Of a stretch of 64,000 nt of DNA, positions 11,917 through 22,998 are shown one piece after another. How positions within the stretch are numbered: position 1 is the first letter of the stretch; the number at the start of each line of letters is the position of its first letter. A program made the position numbers and the translations under genes. The notes under the pieces are model-generated. The model ran no database searches. It had not been told where the DNA came from and saw nothing but the letters and a program-made list of their open reading frames with translations. Origin of the DNA: Silene conica (lineage: Eukaryota; Streptophyta; Magnoliopsida; Caryophyllales; Caryophyllaceae); NCBI GenBank assembly GCA_029255685.2, contig CM055319.2, positions 9,968,747 to 10,032,746 of the forward strand, in the 5' to 3' direction.

Positions 11917-13062
11917 CTGCAGTTTGCAGTTCAGCTACTTTGATGTTTACAATGGAAACGCATCGAGGGCATCAAAACTAAAACATGAACATACTAGCAG
12001 AAAGCCATAAACACAGCAAAAGTTATCAGTTGAATTCTCTGGATGAACACTTCAGGAATAGTTGAAATTTGAAATTTATATCTAAGCAACATTTTCCCAA
12101 GGATATCAGCAGGTACAAGCTACAAGCCTATTAAGTGTTCTGAATGTTCAGGAGACGGGACATAGATCCTCGCTATTTTACCTCCAGTGAAAACAATCTA
12201 ACGGGAGTACTAATAACTTCCACATGTACATGTAAACTTGAAATCACTTCACAATTTGAAATCCTGGCCATTTTCTACACTAGTAATTTTTATCTGATTT
12301 TTTCAGTTGTGATTTGACCATTTCAGGAATTTCTCAAATCGAACTGAGTGTTACCTGACATCATCAAATAAACTCCTTTAATCAGATTAATCATTAGACT
12401 CATCAGACTAACATATCAAAGGCATCACATGTATGATGTACCAATGGTCATAATTGCTTACCGAAAAAGGTAACATGGATGTCCTATTAAATTGTTAAGA
12501 TCTGAGAGGGAGCTTCAAACAGAGAGCATGTCGGTAAAATAAACTACACAGTATATTTTTTTAACCAGCATATACATGCCAAAAGCTACACACACCATCA
12601 CAAAAACATGACCACGATTAAGTAGAAAAAACTACTGTGCTCTAGCAACAATCACGGTCAAAGACCAGCATATATTGATAAGCAAATGAAATATCACAAA
12701 TTTTCATTTAAGACGAACACTATCCGTTTTAAGCTTAAGACGGGTCAGATAGCTACAAATTTCATATGCTCAAAGATACTCTACATCGGAATCTCATGAC
12801 TTCAAAGTTCAAACCATTACAAAATGTTGTTGCTTTGGAGCTAGATTTTCGTACCGAAAATTTCAGCCCGCGTCATGATGGTCAAATTGTGTGAAAAGAA
12901 ATAGGTAGTTCAACAGAAGATCCTCTTTTTTAGAGTAGAATAGAACAAAACTCCCTATGTTACCTACAAGGGCCACAACATTATGATTGTGTACATTCAG
13001 CTCCAATAGCATGGAGGAGCAGAAAGTTGAATACATTCAGTATAATTTCAGCTTACCTTAAA
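11917..13062. other. region downstream of the FHA gene
   Basis: No gene recognised. A MITE-like segment with CATTTAAGACGAACACTATC and TTTTAAGCTTAAGACGGG lies at ~12690-12760. The part nearest 13062 is likely 3' untranslated sequence of the FHA gene. Confidence 0.4.
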
Positions 13063-14286
13063 TCATTCACCAAACAAATCATCATCATCAGTGACTAGAC
13101 TGTTGCTTCTTGACGAGCCACTCGAAGAACCAACAGCCTTTGCCACGGTGCTGTTGGACGTAGGTGGTTCCCCACCGGAAGAGCTACTCGTCATGTTTGC
13201 CCATGATGATCCCACCTTTACAGAGGAATCTCCATAAAGATCACCAAACAAGCCACTCTTTGATGTATTGGTATTTTTTACCTTGGTCAAGACTTGTTGT
13301 AGTTTATCAGTGACTCCTTTAGGAGAAATAGTATCTTCCTTCACCGATGATTGTTCTTTCCCTTTTGGTATCACGGTAGTCTGCACTAACGATTCATATT
13401 TCCCCACAAGACTTCCCTCTTTTAGGCCAAGAGGACCAGGTTGTGTTTCTACATCAGCACCATCAGAAACACCAACAACTTGAATCAGCTCACCCCCAAC
13501 TTGGTCTCTGAACGCAACTCTCGTCTTCCTTATTCTTTTGGCTGGTCGTTCTAGTGATCTGTTATCATCTTTGCATCTCGATTCAGCAACAGCATCTGTA
13601 GACCTGGATATGTCGGGCATGCTGATACCATAACGGTTTAATAGTGTGTTATAAGCAACCACAGCTTCTTCGTCAGAAGGGTCTGGGGGTGGAGGCAGAT
13701 TGATCTCTGCAAGTGAAGGAGTAGGAGCAAAGAGAGCTGCTTCGTTTTTTCTCAAAACATAGGTTCTTGTAGATGCAGCAAAGCGCAGCGACTGGCCTAC
13801 TTCAAGCTCAACTGGAGAATCCTTGGTTAATCTCTCGTTAGCGACAAAGGTACCATGAGCAGATCCCAAATCCACAACAAAAACACTACCATTTTTATGA
13901 GGAACAACAGCAGCATGCTGACGAGAAACAGATTGGTGATCAAGAACAAAATCACAAGTATGGAACTGCCTTCCAAAGATGTGTCTGCGCTTCTGGAGGT
14001 TGATTTGGTCGAGAACAACTCCATCTTTCAAAACCTCGAGGTAAAAGAGACCAGGGCGAGGTTCAATGGCCCAATCAGGAGGCTGCCATGTCGATTGGGC
14101 ACCGCCAAGTTGGGTAAGTCGGGGTGCATCCGAGTCAGAAGCAGGAGCATTAGCGGGAACTGAGGCAAAGGAAGATGAAGATAAACTCGGCTGGGAAAGA
14201 GGAGGAGGAGGTGGTGGTGGTTTAGGAGTAGCTTTCGAGACGGAGAAGGGCTCCAAAGACTCAGCCTTCTTGAATCTTCCGTACAT
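13063..14286 (-). CDS. FHA-domain protein, NIPP1-like regulator of protein phosphatase 1
   Basis: Intronless frame of 407 residues. The start chosen is the ATG at 14286 (MYGRFKKAESLEPFS), because upstream codons in the same frame have no ATG and lie in a simple CAAA repeat next to a likely 5'-UTR splice acceptor. Residues ~23-55 are rich in Pro, Ser and Ala. Residues ~84-180 form an FHA phosphothreonine-binding domain with HIFGRQ, SVSRQHAAVV and DLGSAHGTFV, closely matching the NIPP1 FHA (SRQHA, SAHGTF). Residues 256-259, RVAF in a basic context, match the RVxF motif by which NIPP1 docks on PP1. The C-terminus is acidic, DDDDLFGE. NIPP1 is nuclear, binds splicing factors through FHA and inhibits PP1; the same role here is inferred. 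Confidence 0.88.
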   Translation of the reverse strand: MYGRFKKAESLEPFSVSKATPKPPPPPPPLSQPSLSSSSFASVPANAPASDSDAPRLTQLGGAQSTWQPPDWAIEPRPGLFYLEVLKDGVVLDQINLQKRRHIFGRQFHTCDFVLDHQSVSRQHAAVVPHKNGSVFVVDLGSAHGTFVANERLTKDSPVELEVGQSLRFAASTRTYVLRKNEAALFAPTPSLAEINLPPPPDPSDEEAVVAYNTLLNRYGISMPDISRSTDAVAESRCKDDNRSLERPAKRIRKTRVAFRDQVGGELIQVVGVSDGADVETQPGPLGLKEGSLVGKYESLVQTTVIPKGKEQSSVKEDTISPKGVTDKLQQVLTKVKNTNTSKSGLFGDLYGDSSVKVGSSWANMTSSSSGGEPPTSNSTVAKAVGSSSGSSRSNSLVTDDDDLFGE

Positions 14287-15310
14287 GGGGAAGGGGAACC
14301 AGCATACAAACAAACAAACAAACTGCAGAAAGAAATCATCTAATTAGAAGAACAGGCTACTTGATTTTACATTTGAATCAAAGTCCACTCTAAACACAGC
14401 AGAAATCATAACCCGTGCTCACTATAAGGATTCGTTCCTAAAGCCTTCCTCTAATCGCTCTCTCACTTTCTCATAAATAAAATTTCCAAATCACACTAAC
14501 CCTAAATAAGTTACAATCTCAACCTCACTTCATATCCAGAATCCACTGAACCAACCAGCATCAGGCTTTCCAATTGATCCCCAATTTACACAGCAAGTCT
14601 AAAAAGCCTCATAAAACTAAAACCTAAGTAAGATATAAACAACATAGTCGAATCAACAAATAAAAACCCTAAATGGGCTAATCTCAACCTCACTCCAGTC
14701 AGAATCTATATCCAGTTATGCTAATACTCTCGAATTCACACACCAAGTCTAAAAAACATAATAAACATATCCACAAATCAGCAAAGAAACCCAGAAACCC
14801 AGAAATCGTTACAAAACATCCACAAATCACATCACGTTAAACATAATTTCAACCCACACGCACCAGAAGCACAAGAATTCAACTCAGAAGCAGCATAAGT
14901 ATTCTATTAAGCATGAACAGCAGCAGTGAAACCACAAGGCAAGCACTATACGTCTATACACGGGAAACGGGTATTTAAACCTGCTTCCTAATGTCTAAAT
15001 ACCTCCGTCTTTAACCACTAGCCACACACACTACTAAAAATACAAACCAACCCACATCAATACTAGCATTATCGAATGCAACAACAGATGAGATATAGAT
15101 TACAGATGAAGAAGAAATAAAGAGTGAAAGAGAAAGAGAGAGATGAGATATAAATTAAACAAATAAAAAAGTAGAGGCGTATAAAAGATTGAATCTGAAA
15201 TACAGAATTACAGATGAAGAAGAAATAAAGAGTGAGAGAGAAAGAGAGAGATGAGAAAATAGCAAGGAAAGGGGAGAAATGCACCTTGATTTTACGGCTC
15301 TATTTCAGAC
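14287..15310 (-). other. 5' leader and probable promoter region of the FHA gene
   Basis: No protein recognised. An acceptor-like CTGCAG near 14325 suggests a 5'-UTR intron. At 15099-15147 and 15207-15255 a 49-bp GA-rich segment (starting ATTACAGATGAAGAAGAAAT) is repeated with at most one difference, 108 bp apart. On the gene strand these are CT-rich tracts of the kind common in plant leaders. Confidence 0.5.
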
Positions 15311-15471
15311 GACTAGCTACTAGTGTTCCTCTTAACTATACAAATTCATTTGGGTTTTTCCCCTGAGATGTAGTAATGTACACTGTACAAACTCTTTGAT
15401 GGTTTCGGGATAATATTTAAATTAGTATTTTATTAACTTTTTTCATATCTTTATTCCCCTAAAAAAAAATA

Positions 15472-16654
15472 TCTTAGCTTTATTAATACAAGAACATTTG
15501 AAGCAATCTTATTAACCCACGTCATCATTTGCAGTTTTTTCCTTTTCCGTAAAAGAATTAGTAACGGTGGGTCATGTCGAGATACATGATAATTAATTAC
15601 TTTGGTTGATTTTATATTAGTGTTTATGACTTATTAGTAAATATTTTGTAGGTTAATTAGTATTATTTTCATTTTCAATTTTAACAAATTAGGTTAATCA
15701 AATAAATAACATCTTAAAATTAGTTACTTTAAAGTATTTTTGGAACAATATGACCAAAAATGTTAGTTAAGTATATCAAGTAAATCAAGAAAAGTAATAT
15801 TCATTTTTAATTTTGTATATAAATAACAAACATACATTTATTTTTCACGATAATCATATCAATATCAGCATGCCAAAAATATTAAAAATAAGAACTAATC
15901 TAAAAAGTTTATTTAAAACTACAAAAGAAAACAATGATAAAAATACGAAAAAATAACACAAAATTCTAGCATAAAATTTCGTGGATGAAATTTTAATTAC
16001 TGTAAAAGTAACCATTCAAGAGTTTATGTGTAAAATTTCACATAAATATTATTTGAAAAAAACGCTCCAAATATTAAATTAATATTGACACGATAAAAAA
16101 ATGGGATATTGAAATTGCAAACGAAAAGTATCATAGTAGATAGTTAACAATGTTAACATTCACAAAAACACGAGTAATGACGGGTTTTAGGGGCAGTCAT
16201 TTTTTTTTTCTGATAAGGTAAAAAAACCATATTGATCGCCTAGAGTAGGACCAACCTATTTCATTATTTCGAATGAGGTAGGTTGAAACTATCGGTTTTC
16301 AAACCATCTCCAAAGAATTCGACATGTTGACAACTCTGATTTATGCGTGAGTTGTGACGATAAAAAATGCATATATAATAAAGAAAATTTTGAGATTTTT
16401 GTTTTAATATTTACTTATCATTGTATATTGTAATTCTGTTATGATATTTCAAATTTATATAGATTGATTGTGTTTTGATATGCTTTGAATATAAACTGTA
16501 TGTTTATATTACAATACTTTTAATATATCGGTCATATGAAATTATATTGCAAATCGAGAATCTTAAATATGACTAATTATTATTTTAAACATTATTCATA
16601 AATTACAATACTTGAACCTGCAATCCCGTGCAATTTGCACGGGATTAAAACTAG
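15472..16654 (+). mobile_element. non-autonomous Helitron A
   Basis: The 5' end is A|TCTTAGCTTTATTAATACAA; it shares AGAACATTTGAAGC and a following CCACGTCATCA-type stretch with the 5' end of Helitron C. The 3' end has an 11-bp stem, ATCCCGTGCAA with TTGCACGGGAT (16623-16645), seven bases later CTAG, then host T (16655). TC start, hairpin, CTRR end and insertion between A and T are the Helitron rules. The 1183-bp interior has no helicase frame, so it would depend on proteins from elsewhere. Confidence 0.8.
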
Positions 16655-17253
16655 TTATATTTTGATATAAGAAAAAAAGTGAGCAATATAATTAATCATG
16701 AAAATTGAGTAATCTAATGAAATTTATATGTAATGATTTTTTTATCACAAGTTTAATTTAATATTATAAACTTCCCAACTTGCTTTAATGAAATTTTTCT
16801 ATGTGCGAATTTAATAATCCTGGTTTACCCGGTTATGTTCTATTTTATAAAGAGCAACTAATATGGTCAAATTACGATGTAACAAGAATAGTAATCTCTA
16901 TTTAGACTTTTATTTTATTTTAATTAAATTCTTTGATGAAATGTTATATTTTAATATAAATAAATATTAATGTTATAGTACTATATTATACTAGTATTGA
17001 TTATGGTAGGTGACCAAATTTGTATATTATTATCTATGTATGAGAAACAATCTTTTTGTAATATGAAGGTTTGGTAGATTTTGGCTAATTGAAAAATTGT
17101 TGTCCAAAATTGGTATTGTTCATGCGTATTTCAGGGGAATTGAATGTCGACTTTTTTTTTTCCTTTTTACGCTGTCTTAATAAATTAATATCTAACATAA
17201 CCATAATATATTACTCCGTAATATAGTATCATGTGTGATTCAATTAAGAAACA
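16655..17253. other. AT-rich spacer between two Helitrons
   Basis: No gene or clear repeat seen. Confidence 0.4.
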
Positions 17254-19498
17254 CTAGTTTTAAACCCGTGCAAATTGCACGGGTATGTACGTATGTTGTT
17301 TTTGAAGTTATTATAAAAATTGTAAATATATATTAAGTTTTAAAGTAAAGTAATAAAATCTCCCTAATTTTTTTAAAAAAAATTTAATTGATCAATGTAA
17401 TAATTAAGTACAATTCTAAATTTGAATTAAAAATTTCACTTGCAAGTACTATAAATGATACAAATATACAATAATGTCAATTAGTCGGATAATTATTATA
17501 GTAAGATATCGCTCTCTTATCAGTTAAAACTTAAATGTGAGTTTCTACGCGACCTTGTTACTCAGGCAACCTTAGAAAAAGTTGAGTTATATAGGTAAAC
17601 AAAATTATTGATACGAATATTATCAAAGAATTAGTGAAATTACAAAATGTTAACCCGTTTTTTTCTTTTAAATACACCGATACAGAGGGTAAAATTAAAG
17701 TTTTGACCCGTACATATATTTAAATACAAATTTTGACCCAATTTTCATTTAGAACAAATTGTTATTCATTAGACGGAACAAAATCATAATTGACTCGTGC
17801 ACCTTTAATTTAAACTGGTTTAATCAACATTCAAACCCGGAAAACTATCATAGAAAGATAAATTATAAGTTGTTAGAAAAATACTTCATAAATATCATTA
17901 AAATGTACTCCGTCGGAAACACTATCGGATTCATATGTTGGAAAATTTCCATGATTAATTATTGTTAAAAGGATATTAAATTGTAATTCATATTTGTCAT
18001 GCCTGAAAAAACATTTACTCCATAAAATAATTACCAAATCACTATCTCTGACCCAGACTTGTACTTCTTAAAAAGTAATAAGCCACCTAAAAATTAATAG
18101 CTTAGTCTTCCTTAAAACGACGTATTCCTCTTAACATCAAAATGGGTTAAATCATCTCTTTATGCATAGCAAAGTTGGTGCTGATCGAGCCCAATATTTT
18201 ATGCTTTTATCTTAACCATATTATCTAATACGCCCTAAACTTAAGACAAATACACCCGTTTTGAATAAGAACTTGTAAAAGAATCGACTAATACATGAGC
18301 CGGGTAAATCCGTTTTAAGCAACGCGCTAAAATAAATTTCATATTAACACATAGATCACAGAGGTCACACCCGCGCGAATAGACATCATCATACTTTCTT
18401 GTGCATATAAAATCTTCATAAGAAACCCCACCCACAATTTACTCTTTTTCTCACTTCTCACTTGCCAATCTGCCATCACTCTTTCGCCTCTCTCTCTAAC
18501 TTTCACATCCACTCCATCAATAATCACTACCCCGGGATATGATACTCATCACTTGTACTCCCTCCTACCACAAATAATGTCTCATTGTCCATTTCCGTCT
18601 ATTCAGCAAAGTGTCCCATTTTCCATATTTACCCCGGGATATTTTTTGTTGTTCTCATTATTTTTTTATCAGTTTAAATGAAATTTTTAGACTTATTTTA
18701 TAGTCTTATTAGTTAAAATGTGATGCGGATTTTAGTTCAATTTTCATTAATTTCAAATAATAATTTTTATGTGATTTTTTCATATTGTTTATCAATTTCG
18801 ATCTAGATCAATATGTTCATTCATTTAATTTTTTCAATTGTATTTTTGGTGCAGTATAGTTTTATAACATTAATATTGGTCAGAAATTTTTCTCAAGATT
18901 TTATGCTTTTTTGAGATAATTTATTTTGTTAGGTTTTTTTTACAATGTTTTATAACTAAATTTACCAACTCATTATTTACATCACCGTTAATTTTTATAA
19001 ACGCTGTCTAATTTGATGAATGACTTATATTAGATATTTATTTTCCTTGCCTTTTGTATTATTGCATGGTTTAATATATAATATAATAGATATATATAAT
19101 CTATTTTAATTTACTCATTTCTGATTATGCAATTACATCAGAAAAAATGGGTATTATTTTAAATAAGACTACGTTTTTGTTGCATGAACGAATTCGTCTT
19201 TTATTATACATAATTATCATTATGTATTTAAATAATAATAATTATTATGTAATCCTAATTTTAAATTTTATTTATTTATATCTTATATATATTGTATCTA
19301 CAAAGTTTGCTTTTAAGTATTAGTCAACATACGATTGTTCAACTTGATTTTTGTATCACAAATTATCTACGTAAAAACAAAAAAAAAGATAGAAGGTGGG
19401 GGACATGGTGGGGCCTACATAAAATAAAATATAAAATAATGAACTTTCAACCACAGAGCGACACATCAGCTCTGTGGTTGTTGCTTTAATAAATAGGA
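17254..19498 (-). mobile_element. non-autonomous Helitron B
   Basis: Read on the minus strand, the 5' terminus is A|TCCTATTTATTAAAGC at 19498, with a subterminal 11-bp hairpin AACCACAGAGC/GCTCTGTGGTT. The 3' terminus is a 10-bp hairpin ACCCGTGCAA/TTGCACGGGT (17264-17284) followed by CTAG (17254-17257) and host T. No Rep/helicase protein is visible in the 2.2 kb. A Stowaway-like fragment (ACTCCCTCCTACCACAAATA) lies inside near 18555. The 5'-terminal 266 bp are repeated directly outside the terminus. Confidence 0.8.
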
Positions 19499-19764
19499 TA
19501 ATAATAATTATTATGTAATCCTAATTTTAAATTTTATTTATTTATATCTTATATATATTGTATCTACAAAGTTTGCTTTTAAGTATTAGTCAACATACGA
19601 TTGTTCAACTTGATTTTTGTATCACAAATTATCTACGTAAAAACAAAAAAAAAGATAGAAGGTGGGGGACATGGTGGGGCCTACATAAAATAAAATATAA
19701 AATAATGAACTTTCAACCACAGAGCGACACATCAGCTCTGTGGTTGTTGCTTTAATAAATAGGA
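19233..19764 (-). repeat. 266-bp perfect tandem duplication of the Helitron B 5' end
   Basis: 19233-19498 and 19499-19764 appear identical base for base, as does the 65-codon open stretch contained in each. The junction is exactly at the Helitron 5' terminus (GGA|TAATAAT on the plus strand), so the second copy is a 5'-terminal fragment placed head to tail on the element, ending again in the TCC terminus at 19764 followed by host A. The lack of divergence shows that the duplication is recent. Confidence 0.9.
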
Positions 19765-19968
19765 TTTTCACCAAGTAAACCATCTTAGTAGAAGCGCTAC
19801 AAAATAGTAGACTTTGAATTGGAGTGAGCACATCAATGGTTTCACAAATTACATAGCCTATACATTTTTCTTATTCTTTATTATCTTTACTCTTATGATG
19901 TGGAATTGGCGAACTAGGAATCTAGGATAAGTAGACAGATTACATCAACTGCTCGTGTACACCAAATC

Positions 19969-22900
19969 TGATACACATCAAAAATGAGACTAAGGGTAGC
20001 TTAGTCATTTTGCCTTTTATTTCTTATTCCCCAAGGCGATGTAGGCTATATAAGTAAGAGGTGGTAGTAGCTTACTCCTTATGTCAAAATTTATGAACAA
20101 TCGTCTGAGTATATTCAGTGTATTTGAAACCTAGATGATAATTATCATCACAGTTTCACCTTAGCAACCTATCAATAATATTGAACAGTTGCTTTTCTAT
20201 CCTTTTTCCATCCGTCTCATTTTCCGATCACATCATTTGGTAATCAGAGCTAAATTTCCTCCCGACCTGTGTTAAATCATACAAAAAACAAAAAAAAAAA
20301 AAAAAACAGACTTTCTTTATACGAAGCCTGCATCTATCAATTCAATTTAAAATCAAAAAATTGCAAATATGGTGATTTCCGATGATATCTCGTCACTCAA
20401 AGTACAGATGAATAAACTAGCGGTCGCGGTCGAACTGTTGACTCTAAGGGTAACATTATTGGGAGTCTTAAGACAAGACTTTCTTAAGTCTTAAGACAAG
20501 CTCCCTCAATTATGTCGTGGGTGACTCCATTAGATTACCTAGGACTGTTCTCTCTACATCCACTACTCCTCCTAGTCCTGTCGTTAATGGTGAAATGAGT
20601 GACTCTTCAACTGCAATTATTTCTAAGGAAAACAATACATTACTTGGCGCACACCAGGTGTTCGAGGAAATCCCTAAACCAAGTGTGATCTCAACCGTTG
20701 ATCAAGTAGCAGTAATTGGTGACGATCATAGTCTATTGATCAAACCTGGTGGAAATGGTGTTCCTGAGCCATATGTTGACGACGCGTCGGATTACTTACA
20801 AACAACGACCCACGAACTGTTTCATACAATGCCGGTACCAGAGTTCATTTTAGAAATGGCTAAGGTAGCAAAAACTACACAAGAAGAAAACGAAGAAAAG
20901 GCAGATGCCCACCAACTGCTCGATAAAATGCATGAACCAATCGAACATGCTAATGGGAGCCAAACCAAAGGTCAAGCTGAAGCAATCAACAATGAAATTG
21001 CTCCAAGGAAGATGTTCGATGAATTGCCACTTCCAACTTTTATTAAAGAGATGGCTGAGGCTGCCAAAATTGTCGGAATTGACACCGTTCAGGAGGATTA
21101 TGAGCCTGCGTTTGCTATCCATGAAGTCCAGAATGATCATTTCACCCAAAAGCAACAATTGTTAGCAAAATTGGGTACATTAGAGGGCTCACACTTTCGG
21201 GATTTAGTCATCATCTGCGCAAATAGAATTCGTTTCTCCACAATTCTACATTCACTTATTAATGATTGCCAACATTCAGAGAAAATTACTCACGAAGTTG
21301 ACAAACACTATGATGAAAAAATGAGCTCTGAATATCATTGTTTCGAGGTGAGTACGGGGTCTTTTATCGTTTATAATGCAATTCCACATATTGGATTAAT
21401 TAACAATGTTGTCTTGCCTCTGTTATGGAGCGATCCAGAGTGGTTTATGGGCTCAAGCTTATCGGTTGTTTTAGGTGTGAATGTTGGCAAATCAAAGGAG
21501 AAAGGTCATTACAAATTCTTCGATCCAGGTATCGGAGTGGAGGTCTCTTATAATACCACCCTTGAGGACAAGGGTGATTTTAGGGGTGAGGAAGATACTA
21601 GTAAGGAATACAATAGGGAATTGTTCACCCTTTTGACCTTACGCTCTCATTTCAGTACAAGTAGGACAAACAAGAGTCATTTGTTCTTTAGTTTTGTTTT
21701 TGATCCCGGGGATAATGTTAATTCATCTTGTGGATGCAAACTTTGGCAAGTAGGAAGTGTTGAATATAAGAGCGGCGTAGTGTATGGTGTGAGTAGCTAT
21801 AATGATGCTGCTACTATTTGCTTGGATGGGTATATAAAATTAGTGAGCCTCATTTTTGGATCGGGCGATGTTCTGAATCATCATCGTATCTGGCAGGTAC
21901 GTGACTTTTTATCGTGGAGCATTTTCTTCTCATACTACAAGTTCAAAGCAAGTGAGATGAAAAAGGAATTCATTTGGGACCCTGGCATTATAGCTAAGAT
22001 TGCTTATTGGACATCAAATATGTTAAGAGTTGGCCTCTGCAAGGGTGGTATTTTCTTGAAGGTTAGATTAATGAAACTTTGGGCTGCAGGTTCCATGACT
22101 TCAATTGTTAGAGCAACTAACTTTGACAATTTTGAAGATGTGTCGAAATCTTTTATAATGTCTGAAGTTCCTCTTGAGCACTGGTTTATTGCAATAAGAA
22201 CAATGTTAGTGATGAAATTGGCAAGGGAAGACTCCACAATCAGCTGCAAGTTTCCTATGTTCATGATTGTTAGATCCTTTGTTTTTTATCCAAGTGAATG
22301 GGAATATAACCTCTCCCATGTTGAGAGCTTAACCTCCAAATTTGTGCAGACCACTGAAATTATACCCTTTCTGCTATGTTGCTTGGCACAACTGAACTTG
22401 CTGCAGTCCAGTGATGGTGCTGATCGTGAAGTCGCTATCTTGGTCTTTGACCCTGGTGGTTATGGTAATGGGAAGAAGGTTCATAGACTAAAGGCATATC
22501 AGATTGGAGGCAACCGATTCAGCGTCTATCAGAATGGAGGCAACCGATTCAGCGTAAAGCCTTGCCAAGATTATCAGTGTTATGGTTTGATCCAGGAGGC
22601 CCATTGATGCTTGTTAATGATGCTATGGTGACAAACCCGCGACCTGGAATGTGTTATGCTTGTCTTACTTCAAATATCATTTGTCTTTGATCCTTGAGGA
22701 CAAGGATCATTTCAAGGGGCGAGTATTGATACACATCAAAAATGAGACTAAGGGTAGCTTAGTCATTTTGCCTTTTATTTCTTATTCCCCAAGGCAATGT
22801 AGGCTATATAAGTAAGAGGTGGTAGTAGCTTACTCCTTATGTCAAAATTTATGAACAATCGTCTGAGTATATTCAGTGTATTTGAAACCTAGATGATAAT

Positions 22901-22993
22901 TATCATCACAGTTTCACCTTAGCAACCTATCAATAATATTGAACAGTTGCTTTTCTATCCTTTTTCCATCCGTCTCATTTTCCGATCACATCA
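19969..22993 (+). mobile_element. short young LTR retrotransposon with non-standard internal region
   Basis: Terminal repeats at 19969-20235 and 22727-22993 (267 bp each) begin TGATACACATCA and end GATCACATCA. I saw one difference between them, so the insertion is very recent, probably well under a million years at usual plant rates. The 5-bp target duplication AAATC is perfect. A primer site close to the initiator-Met tRNA complement follows the left LTR, and a purine-rich tract (TTTCAAGGGGCGAGTAT) precedes the right one. Termini look whole. At 3025 bp the element is far too short for gag-pol and no RT, integrase or protease is recognisable, so it is non-autonomous. The LTR contains GGCTATATAAG, a likely TATA box. 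Confidence 0.93.
20595..22607 (+). CDS. long open frame of unknown function inside the short LTR element
   Basis: The frame is open from 20517; the first ATG in it is at 20595, giving 670 residues. I do not recognise the protein, and there is no gag zinc knuckle, protease, integrase or RT motif. The N-terminal third carries three related segments: VFEEIPKPSV, LFHTMPVPEFILEMAKVAK and MFDELPLPTFIKEMAEAAK. The later part repeats a DPG motif four times (FFDPGIGVEV, VFDPGDNVN, IWDPGII, VFDPGGYGNG). Two direct copies of YQxGGNRFSV lie at the C-terminus. Around 21560-21600 the DNA resembles the element's own 3' purine tract. It may be a rearranged gag relative, a captured sequence or just fortuitously open; purifying selection is untested. 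Confidence 0.6.
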   Translation: MSDSSTAIISKENNTLLGAHQVFEEIPKPSVISTVDQVAVIGDDHSLLIKPGGNGVPEPYVDDASDYLQTTTHELFHTMPVPEFILEMAKVAKTTQEENEEKADAHQLLDKMHEPIEHANGSQTKGQAEAINNEIAPRKMFDELPLPTFIKEMAEAAKIVGIDTVQEDYEPAFAIHEVQNDHFTQKQQLLAKLGTLEGSHFRDLVIICANRIRFSTILHSLINDCQHSEKITHEVDKHYDEKMSSEYHCFEVSTGSFIVYNAIPHIGLINNVVLPLLWSDPEWFMGSSLSVVLGVNVGKSKEKGHYKFFDPGIGVEVSYNTTLEDKGDFRGEEDTSKEYNRELFTLLTLRSHFSTSRTNKSHLFFSFVFDPGDNVNSSCGCKLWQVGSVEYKSGVVYGVSSYNDAATICLDGYIKLVSLIFGSGDVLNHHRIWQVRDFLSWSIFFSYYKFKASEMKKEFIWDPGIIAKIAYWTSNMLRVGLCKGGIFLKVRLMKLWAAGSMTSIVRATNFDNFEDVSKSFIMSEVPLEHWFIAIRTMLVMKLAREDSTISCKFPMFMIVRSFVFYPSEWEYNLSHVESLTSKFVQTTEIIPFLLCCLAQLNLLQSSDGADREVAILVFDPGGYGNGKKVHRLKAYQIGGNRFSVYQNGGNRFSVKPCQDYQCYGLIQEAH

Positions 22994-22998
22994 AAATC

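Noticed and set aside
14287-14313. Longer N-terminus of the FHA protein beginning upstream of 14286
   Set aside because: No ATG there in this frame; the codons come from a CAAA simple repeat next to a likely splice acceptor, and the ATG at 14286 gives a sensible N-terminus.
19292-19489. 65-codon stretch repeated exactly at 19558-19755
   Set aside because: Explained by the 266-bp tandem duplication of Helitron B; AT-rich, no protein features.
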